Source: UBA3774 sp045600025
GTDB taxonomy: Bacteria; Bacillota; Clostridia; Lachnospirales; Lachnospiraceae
Direction of reading: 5' to 3'
Length of the DNA: 20,530 nt
Assembly (NCBI GenBank): GCA_045600025.1
Contig: JAZRXC010000018.1
Location: 1 to 20,530 of the forward strand
The position numbers and the translations under genes were made by a program. Within the stretch, counting starts at the first letter, position 1; the number at the start of each line of letters is the position of its first letter. Under the pieces are notes generated by a model that was not told the origin of the DNA, did no database searches, and was given only the letters and a program-made list of their open reading frames with translations. Of this stretch, positions 15,439 through 20,530 are shown piece by piece.

Positions 15439-16728
15439 TTATAGTAAGCACAAGCTTAACCAAGGGAAAACTATTATAAGAATCAACGCAATTGCGAAGA
15501 ATATGATGAACGGTGCTGCATGTTTAGCTATCTCTACTACCGGCATCTTTGTAAGGCCGCTCGCAACAAACAGGTTAATTCCAACCGGCGGTGTTACAAA
15601 TCCGATTGCAAGGTTTACAACCATAATGATTCCGAAATGCACCAGGTCTACTCCGATAGCATTCATAATCGGAACGAATATAGGTGTAAGAATCAGGATG
15701 GCAGGTGCAGCGTCCATAATCATACCTACGAAAAGCAGGAATAAGTTGATAACAAGCAGGATTGCCCATTTCTGCGAGAACGTAGAGGTAATCCAGTTGC
15801 TGACAAGCATAGGAACATTCATCAAAGTGATTACTCGTCCAAATGCCGTAGCTGCCGCGATAACAAATACAATCGGTCCTATTGACTTGAGTGCTTCCAG
15901 GAAGAGTCCCGGAATGTCTTTTATCTTTATTGTCTTATATATAAAGATGCTGACAAATAATGCATAATAAACCGAAAGTGTAGCCGCCTCAGTAGGTGAA
16001 GCTATGCCGCCGTAAATACTTCCGAGGATAATTACGGGTGTAAGCAGCGCCCAGAAGCTGTCCTTGAACACATGCCAGAAGCCTTGAGAACGTAGTTCAT
16101 TAACCTGCTGACGAATAAGTGCCTTGTCCTCTCCGTTTTTCTTGCAGTAATATACGCAATAAATCATAAGACAGAAGCCGATTGTAAATCCCGGAAGAAT
16201 ACCTGCGAGGAACATATCTCCAACTGATGTATCTGCAACCGAACTGTACAGTACGAACGGGATACTCGGAGGGATGATACATCCAAGACCACCTGCAACA
16301 GCGATAACCGCTACCGAAAAGCCTTTTGAATAGCCCATACTGAGCATTACGGGTATGGTCATTGATCCTACAGCTGCAACCGTAGCAGGACCGGACCCTG
16401 ATATAGCACCGTAGAACAGGCAGGTAACAATAACCATACAGGGGATACCGGCGGTAACATTCCCGAAGAAATATTCAAATACATTGAAAAGCTTCTTGGA
16501 TATCTCGCCTCTTGCCATAATTACACCCGAAAGCATAAACATCGGTATGGCAAGCATAGGGAAGCTGTTGGCACCGCTTATCATCGCACGAAGCACCGTG
16601 GTAGCATTTGCCGCAAATGTTGAGTCAACAAGATTGGGCATTATTGATGTTACGCCTAAAGATATTGAAATAGGCATTGCAAGCAAAAGGCATGCAAAGA
16701 AGACAATTAATAATCCTATAACTGACAT
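15439..16728 (-). CDS. dctM: TRAP transporter large permease (DctM family)
   Basis: This 429-residue membrane protein has about 12 TM segments and the full DctM pattern: N-terminal LLAMPISISLG, AIPMFMLSGVIMARG, GSGPATVAAVGSMTIPVM, GYSKGFSVAVIAVAGGLGCIIPPSIPFVLY and the C-terminal FVTPPVGINLFVASG. DctM is the Na+-driven transport subunit that moves the substrate released by the binding protein. GGAGGA lies eight to nine bases before the ATG. It overlaps the end of the small-subunit gene by 13 bases, as is common for dctQ-dctM pairs. Confidence 0.96.
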   Translation of the reverse strand: MSVIGLLIVFFACLLLAMPISISLGVTSIMPNLVDSTFAANATTVLRAMISGANSFPMLAIPMFMLSGVIMARGEISKKLFNVFEYFFGNVTAGIPCMVIVTCLFYGAISGSGPATVAAVGSMTIPVMLSMGYSKGFSVAVIAVAGGLGCIIPPSIPFVLYSSVADTSVGDMFLAGILPGFTIGFCLMIYCVYYCKKNGEDKALIRQQVNELRSQGFWHVFKDSFWALLTPVIILGSIYGGIASPTEAATLSVYYALFVSIFIYKTIKIKDIPGLFLEALKSIGPIVFVIAAATAFGRVITLMNVPMLVSNWITSTFSQKWAILLVINLFLLFVGMIMDAAPAILILTPIFVPIMNAIGVDLVHFGIIMVVNLAIGFVTPPVGINLFVASGLTKMPVVEIAKHAAPFIIFFAIALILIIVFPWLSLCLL

Positions 16729-17249
16729 ACGACATCATCCTCCTTTGCTTCTTCTATATTCTTGCCGGTAGGATCTTTGCGCAGCTGGATAAAGTCTTTG
16801 ATTATACGCTCTATTGCTCTGATAAATGCGCATCCGAAACCGACTATCGTAGAACTGTGAACCCATGCCATACTGATAGATGTCGCCGAACTGATCTGAT
16901 TGGTTGCAATGGTATTGCGTACATAATCACAAGCTTGAATTACCATATAAAGGAAAAATGCCGCGCTCACCATCATTACCACAATCTGAATTATTATTCT
17001 CAGAAAGAATGGCAATACATTTACAAACTGGTCAATTCTCAGAGAGATATTTTTTTCAATGCAATAGCCAATACTCAGAAATGTTATCCAAATAAACAGA
17101 TAGCGGGTGATTTCTTCTGACCAAGACAACGAGTCATTAAGGACATACCGGCAAAATACCTGTACACCCATAATCAGCGTCATGGCCATGAGGAGAACCA
17201 TCATAATCTTTTCCTCAAAGTTGTTGTCTAGCCATTTTAAAAATTTCAT
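16716..17249 (-). CDS. dctQ: TRAP transporter small permease (DctQ family)
   Basis: This 177-residue protein has four TM segments (about 14-34, 46-64, 82-107 and 126-148), the standard DctQ layout. The DctQ signature is present: VFCRYVLNDSLSWSEEITRYLFIW, here split by a TM boundary, and near the C-terminus the segment AWVHSSTIVGF. DctQ supports and stabilises DctM. The C-terminal tail is charged and acidic. AAAGGAGA lies before the ATG, 17 bases after the SDR gene stop codon. Confidence 0.94.
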   Translation of the reverse strand: MKFLKWLDNNFEEKIMMVLLMAMTLIMGVQVFCRYVLNDSLSWSEEITRYLFIWITFLSIGYCIEKNISLRIDQFVNVLPFFLRIIIQIVVMMVSAAFFLYMVIQACDYVRNTIATNQISSATSISMAWVHSSTIVGFGCAFIRAIERIIKDFIQLRKDPTGKNIEEAKEDDVVCQL

Positions 17250-17266
17250 TCCGTCTCCTTTGTTGA

Positions 17267-18028
17267 TTAATAGTGAAGTCCGCCGTTGATATCAAGAACC
17301 TCTCCTGTCGTCCAGGAAGATTCATCGCTTCCGAGAAATGCAATAGCGCTGGCTACTTCATCACACTCACCGATTCTGCCAAGCGGGATACCGGCATTGA
17401 GTCTCTTTTGTGTTTCAGGATCCTGAGACTTAGCCATTTTCCCGTTAAGCGGTCCGGGAGCGATGCTGTTTACTGTTATATTCCACTTGCCGAGTTCTTC
17501 TGCAAGAGCAAATGTAAGTCCGACTACACCTGCTTTAGAAGCTGCATAGTTAACTGCAACGCCGGGACGTCCTTTTCTTCCGCCAAGTGAAGAAATAAGA
17601 ACGATTCTTCCGTAATTCTGTTTCTTCATAACCGGTACGGTTGCCTTTACTGAATGGAAGGTTCCGGTAAGGTTGATATCAAGAACATTTTTCCAGATTT
17701 CTTCAGGCATCTCATCTACAGGATAATGCTTTAATATTCCGGCTGTTGTTACAAGAACATCAATGCGTCCGAATTTTTCTACTGCAAAATCAGTTACTGC
17801 GTAGCAGCTGTCGATATCACGAACGTCAGAAACTATAGTTGCTAACTGTTTGTCAGTATCAAGTCCTCTCTCTTTTAAAGCTGCGGTGCACTCATCAAGC
17901 ACCTGCTGTGAATAATCCGTAAGGACTACATTTGCGCCCTCACGCATAAGTCTGTCTACGGCTGCGAGTCCCATATCGCCGCCGCCGGTAAGCAGTACGG
18001 TCTTACCTACAAAACGATTCATTTCCAT
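17267..18028 (-). CDS. SDR family NAD-dependent oxidoreductase
   Basis: This 253-residue classical short-chain dehydrogenase/reductase has a Rossmann fold with an N-terminal glycine motif (TGGGDMGLA, 14-22), acidic Asp38 at the end of beta-2 (favouring NAD over NADP), Asp70, TTAG (94-97, usually NNAG), Asn118, Ser147 and the catalytic pair Tyr161-x3-Lys165. The C-terminal DINGGLHY is typical. The glycine motif is one residue shorter than the usual TGxxxGIG and has Asp where a glycine is expected. Context (sugar-isomerase-like protein plus TRAP uptake) suggests oxidation or reduction of a hydroxy acid or sugar acid. ATG at 18028 is chosen over Met3 because GGAGG is seven bases upstream. Confidence 0.93.
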   Translation of the reverse strand: MEMNRFVGKTVLLTGGGDMGLAAVDRLMREGANVVLTDYSQQVLDECTAALKERGLDTDKQLATIVSDVRDIDSCYAVTDFAVEKFGRIDVLVTTAGILKHYPVDEMPEEIWKNVLDINLTGTFHSVKATVPVMKKQNYGRIVLISSLGGRKGRPGVAVNYAASKAGVVGLTFALAEELGKWNITVNSIAPGPLNGKMAKSQDPETQKRLNAGIPLGRIGECDEVASAIAFLGSDESSWTTGEVLDINGGLHY

Positions 18029-18039
18029 AAATATTCCTC

Positions 18040-18846
18040 CTATGCAAAATATTTTTTAGTTTCAGCAAGACATCTCTTTGCAAATTCGTATGCACCTAAT
18101 GTCTCTAATCTTTCTTTATGAGGTATCTCTATGCCGATAATAGCATCATCCTTTATCGCATCAACAATACCGCGAATATCTGCCGCACCTTCACCGGGAT
18201 ACAATCTGAGAGTACGTCCGGTGCTTGCAAGCTCTTCGTTAGTAGTCGGCATATAGGCATCTATATCGCATACATGTATGATATCAAACCACTCAGGCGG
18301 ACATGCCTTGATGTCATCTATAGTAACATTTGATCTGCGGCAATGAAGCGTATCAACGAGTATGCGTGCAGCAGGCTTATTAACCTCTTCAAGAAGTGCT
18401 CTTGCATCATTCACGCCCTTTATCTCTGCCCATGTAACGAACTCTAGATTAGCAGTAAGGCCGTACTTCTCGGCGAGGTCGCAAAGCTGTGCAAATTTGT
18501 CGGTATAGAGCTGTTTTTCAGGGGTCCACACGCTGCATACGAAGCCGGATACTCCGAGTCTTGCAATCGCTTCCAGATCTCCTTCGTATGAGGGAATGTC
18601 CGTTTGATTGTTAATTGCAATCAAATCAACGTCATGAATAAAAACCCCCGTTTCATCCATTGCTTTTTTCGCAGCATTGAAATTATTCGGGTCCTTCATA
18701 TCAAAGAAAGACTCTCCGGGAACTCCCTGCGCGATTGCGCGAATTGCTACGGCATCATATCCGAGGCTTGCGGCATTGTAAATCATCTCAGCCGGATGCC
18801 ATTTAGGTACTGTATGCTGTGCAAGAGAATAAATCCTATTAGCCAT
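18040..18846 (-). CDS. Sugar phosphate isomerase/epimerase-like TIM-barrel protein
   Basis: This 268-residue protein fits the AP-endonuclease-2/xylose isomerase-like TIM-barrel family (IolE, hydroxypyruvate isomerase and related). The expected metal ligands appear in the right order: Glu135 (LEFVTW), Asp165 and His168 (VDTLHCRR), His191 (IIHVCDID) and Glu240 (GIEIPHKE). The segment RLYPGEG (214-220) is the conserved substrate-side loop. Such enzymes isomerise, epimerise or dehydrate sugars and keto acids using a divalent metal. It is the first gene of the catabolic operon, with AGGAGG (18852-18857) five bases before the ATG, and the SDR gene follows after 11 bases. The specific reaction cannot be named. 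Confidence 0.9.
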   Translation of the reverse strand: MANRIYSLAQHTVPKWHPAEMIYNAASLGYDAVAIRAIAQGVPGESFFDMKDPNNFNAAKKAMDETGVFIHDVDLIAINNQTDIPSYEGDLEAIARLGVSGFVCSVWTPEKQLYTDKFAQLCDLAEKYGLTANLEFVTWAEIKGVNDARALLEEVNKPAARILVDTLHCRRSNVTIDDIKACPPEWFDIIHVCDIDAYMPTTNEELASTGRTLRLYPGEGAADIRGIVDAIKDDAIIGIEIPHKERLETLGAYEFAKRCLAETKKYFA

Positions 18847-18902
18847 AGTTACCTCCTACTTTGTAAAATTATTTTCTTACTAATTATATTAATTTCATTG
18901 CT

Positions 18903-18924
18903 TTTATAATGCTACTGAATTATA
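18903..18924 (-). promoter_or_regulatory. Candidate promoter elements of the TRAP catabolic operon
   Basis: Two -10-like hexamers on the minus strand, TATAAT (18919-18924) and TATAAA (18903-18908), lie before the isomerase gene. Neither has a good -35, which fits a promoter that depends on an activator. For the first, the -35 position falls in the LysR-type dyad at 18934-18952. Confidence 0.4.
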
Positions 18925-18933
18925 ATCATTCTT

Positions 18934-18952
18934 GTATGAGCAAATCTCATAC
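18934..18952. promoter_or_regulatory. LysR-type binding site (T-N11-A dyad)
   Basis: GTATGAG and CTCATAC form a perfect 7-bp inverted repeat around CAAAT. The core T18937-N11-A18949 with dyad symmetry is the standard LysR-family box. It lies in the 220-base gap between the catabolic operon and the divergent LysR gene. From its centre (18943) to the candidate operon start sites is about 31 or 47 bases, a normal place for an activator site. Confidence 0.7.
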
Positions 18953-19019
18953 TTGATAGGTTATTTCTCTAATATTCGTTAAAAAAATATCAATATGTGG
19001 CGTTTTTCAAAAATATTGT

Positions 19020-19050
19020 TATAATTTTTGCGCCTTTTAATGTATATAAT
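19020..19050 (+). promoter_or_regulatory. Candidate -10 elements for the LysR gene
   Basis: Two perfect TATAAT hexamers (19020-19025 and 19045-19050) precede the regulator gene. Neither has a clear -35, so the active one cannot be chosen. The first would give a leader of about 38 bases. Confidence 0.35.
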
Positions 19051-19069
19051 TTCATAACTGGAGGCATTG

Positions 19070-19954
19070 ATGAATATTCAGCAGCTATATTATTTTGAAG
19101 CCGTTGCAAGATTGCAGAACTATACCAAGGCAGCCGAGGAGCTTATGACTACCCAGTCTTGTCTCGGGCATTCCATAAGTGATTTGGAAAATGAGCTTGG
19201 TATGAAGCTTTTGGTATATCACAACCGGCAGATGATACTTACTCCTTTCGGAGATTTATTCCTATCCCATGTTAAAAAAATACTGGGCGAATTAACTCTT
19301 ATTGAAGATGACAGACGCGAAGCGCTCCGAAAGGATAACTCGCCTCTTCGAATTGCTTTTGTATCAAATATGAGTCATGAATGGATACCGAATCTTATAA
19401 AAGAATTCACCGGTGTCCCCGGCAATGAAAATGTAGAGTTTATTTTCACGGAAACAATTGCAACCAAACAAGCCGTTCAGGAATTGCGCCTCGGTAATCT
19501 TGATATATTCTTCGGCGCAAAGCTTGATGGCTTGGGTGTAGATTCGTATTTCATATATGATGAAGATTTATTTGCTATTGTTCCGCCAGATTCCGCCTTT
19601 GCAAAACAATCAGTATTTAATCTTGATGATTTAAAGCAAACCACACTTGTTACATATAACACACAATGCGGAACAAGATTCTACGTTGATAATCTTCTCT
19701 CCGATTACAACGTTACGCCAATAAAAAAAATAGAAACCGCGACCGAAAAGATGATGGCAAGTGCAGTTTCTTCAAATATGGGCGTAGCAATACTTCCGTA
19801 TTTCCGGGAAATTGACTATTTTAATGTTAAAATACTTCCTCTTAATGCCAGCAGAGCAAAGCGTCCGCTTCACATGATGTGGCTGCCGGAAAAGTATAAC
19901 GATCCACTGGCAAGAAGCTTTATCAGTTTTGTAAAGGTTTTCTGTGAAAAATAA
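19070..19954 (+). CDS. LysR-family transcriptional regulator
   Basis: This 294-residue regulator has an N-terminal winged helix-turn-helix (about 2-60; MNIQQLYYFEAVARLQNYTK, then AAEELMTTQSCLGHSISDLE) and a type-2 periplasmic-binding-like effector domain (about 90-290). Start choice: a TTG at 19067 is also in frame, but it is only two bases from the GGAGG (19060-19064). The ATG at 19070 has a spacing of five and gives the usual LysR N-terminus, so it is preferred. LysR regulators usually control the divergent neighbour and respond to a pathway metabolite. Here that is the TRAP-SDR-isomerase operon, and a matching dyad lies between them. It ends at a terminator at 19957-19983. Confidence 0.95.
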   Translation: MNIQQLYYFEAVARLQNYTKAAEELMTTQSCLGHSISDLENELGMKLLVYHNRQMILTPFGDLFLSHVKKILGELTLIEDDRREALRKDNSPLRIAFVSNMSHEWIPNLIKEFTGVPGNENVEFIFTETIATKQAVQELRLGNLDIFFGAKLDGLGVDSYFIYDEDLFAIVPPDSAFAKQSVFNLDDLKQTTLVTYNTQCGTRFYVDNLLSDYNVTPIKKIETATEKMMASAVSSNMGVAILPYFREIDYFNVKILPLNASRAKRPLHMMWLPEKYNDPLARSFISFVKVFCEK

Positions 19955-19956
19955 AT

Positions 19957-19983
19957 TAAGCGCCGCTTATTATGCGGCGCTTA
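19957..19983. terminator. Bidirectional terminator between the LysR gene and the TM2 gene
   Basis: A 10-bp stem (TAAGCGCCGC with GCGGCGCTTA) encloses a seven-base loop. The minus-strand side is followed by a T-rich stretch (AATTTATTTTT); the plus-strand side has a weaker one (TCTCT). It lies between convergent genes. Confidence 0.8.
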
Positions 19984-20004
19984 TCTCTAAGTGAAGTAAT
20001 ATTA

Positions 20005-20250
20005 TCAAAACCAGCCCTTGTGATTTTCTACATAAGTCTTCTGGAAGTCTTCTTCTGATTTCGTCAGGTATAATATTCCCTCTATCAATCCGAAGATTGA
20101 CATTACCGCTGCTCCTGCTCCGCAGGTCAGCAATGTCAAAAGAAGCATAATAACTCCTTCTTTTGTATATCCGAGATAGAACTTATGGATACCGAGTGAT
20201 CCGAGCAATATGCCGAGAAGTCCGGCTGCCAGTTTATCTTTTTTCTCCAT
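20005..20250 (-). CDS. TM2 domain-containing small membrane protein
   Basis: This 81-residue protein carries a TM2 domain: a first helix with LLGILLGSLGIHKFYLGYT (the G-x-H-x-FYLG core), a turn with the acidic-Gly pair KEG, and a second helix LLLTLLTCGAGAAVMSIFGLIEGI ending in a short charged tail. TM2 proteins are widespread two-TM proteins of unsettled function. The ATG has GGAGG (20258-20262) seven bases upstream and lies 19 bases after the S41 peptidase stop codon, so the two are probably co-transcribed. Confidence 0.93.
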   Translation of the reverse strand: MEKKDKLAAGLLGILLGSLGIHKFYLGYTKEGVIMLLLTLLTCGAGAAVMSIFGLIEGILYLTKSEEDFQKTYVENHKGWF

Positions 20251-20269
20251 GTCATTTCCTCCGATTCTA

Positions 20270-20530
20270 TTATCTTGATTGCATTAAATACTCAATTGCT
20301 TTTTCTAAAGGAGCATCCACGTCGGGGTCCTCAGATTCGGGGACAACGATGTCGGGCTCAATTCCGATATCGTGTATGCATGTTCCGTTAGGGGTATAGT
20401 AGTAATCCGTTGTGATTTTTACAGCTGTTCCGTCAGACAGAGTATACACAGTCTGAACGATGCCTTTGCCGAAAGTCTTGGTTCCGATAACAACCGCCTT
20501 GCCGTGTTGAGCCAGCGCGGCTGTAAGGAT
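20270..20530 (-). CDS. S41 family C-terminal processing peptidase, C-terminal part (runs off the right edge)
   Basis: The last 87 codons are visible. The segment VVIGTKTFGKGIVQTVYTLS holds the catalytic Lys of S41 (CtpA/Tsp) proteases in the FGKG motif. The usual DGTAVKITTDYYYTPNG and IHDIGIEPDIVVP segments follow. These serine-lysine proteases act outside the membrane, have a PDZ domain and trim or degrade proteins from the C-terminus. The Ser, the PDZ domain and any signal anchor would lie beyond the window. The tail after the fold is short and acidic, ending EYLMQSR. Identification is firm. Confidence 0.94.
   Translation of the reverse strand: MLTAALAQHGKAVVIGTKTFGKGIVQTVYTLSDGTAVKITTDYYYTPNGTCIHDIGIEPDIVVPESEDPDVDAPLEKAIEYLMQSR

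Noticed and set aside
15326..15967. 213-codon plus-strand frame opposite dctP and dctM
   Set aside because: It spans two real genes in antisense and its composition is that of a reverse reading of TM codons.
1..20530. Search for mobile elements, CRISPR arrays, phage or toxin-antitoxin genes
   Set aside because: No transposase, integrase, regular direct-repeat array or toxin-antitoxin pair could be supported; every gene longer than 60 codons is accounted for.

Overview
The window looks like a chromosomal segment of a low-to-medium GC Clostridia bacterium, most likely of Lachnospiraceae type. I infer this from strong AGGAGG-type ribosome binding sites, TTGNNN-N17-TATAAT promoters, short intergenic gaps, the Clostridia-like L28 N-terminus with a Cys-x2-Cys pair, and the gene mix. 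No IS element, CRISPR array, tRNA or rRNA was seen. There is one partial gene at each end: rpmB (L28) on the left and an S41 C-terminal processing peptidase on the right.

Region by region. Positions 1-85: start of rpmB, minus strand, with its own promoter. Positions 175-6830: a five-gene minus-strand operon. A near-consensus promoter carrying a perfect 16-bp palindrome just after the -10 leads into three tandem paralogous multi-spanning membrane acyltransferase-like proteins, then a LolD/MacB-type ATPase and a large FtsX-type permease. This is the most system-like and least explained part of the window. Positions 6864-10500: a minus-strand block with mgtE (Mg2+ channel/transporter), a COG1313-type radical SAM protein and a two-TM protein with a probable LURP-one/tubby-like C-terminal domain, closed by a strong terminator. 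mgtE is preceded by a leader of about 175 nt that can form nested long-range pairings and a competing hairpin. It is a candidate cation-sensing element that resembles the M-box only in part. Positions 10524-14377: a plus-strand block with galM, argS, mscL and a 190-residue membrane protein of unknown function, ending in a bidirectional terminator. Positions 14404-19954: a five-gene minus-strand catabolic operon (TIM-barrel isomerase, SDR dehydrogenase, TRAP transporter DctQ-DctM-DctP) divergent from a LysR-type regulator, with a perfect LysR-style dyad between them. Positions 19957-20530: a terminator, a TM2-domain protein and the end of the S41 peptidase gene.

How the genes work together. 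The TRAP operon reads as uptake of a small carboxylate, probably a sugar acid, followed by NAD-dependent oxidation or reduction and isomerisation, controlled by the adjacent LysR protein. The left operon reads as acyl modification of a surface or lipid-linked molecule coupled to an ABC system of the lipoprotein-release or MacB type. The modified molecule cannot be identified from sequence. The remaining genes are housekeeping (translation, Mg2+ homeostasis, osmotic protection, galactose metabolism).
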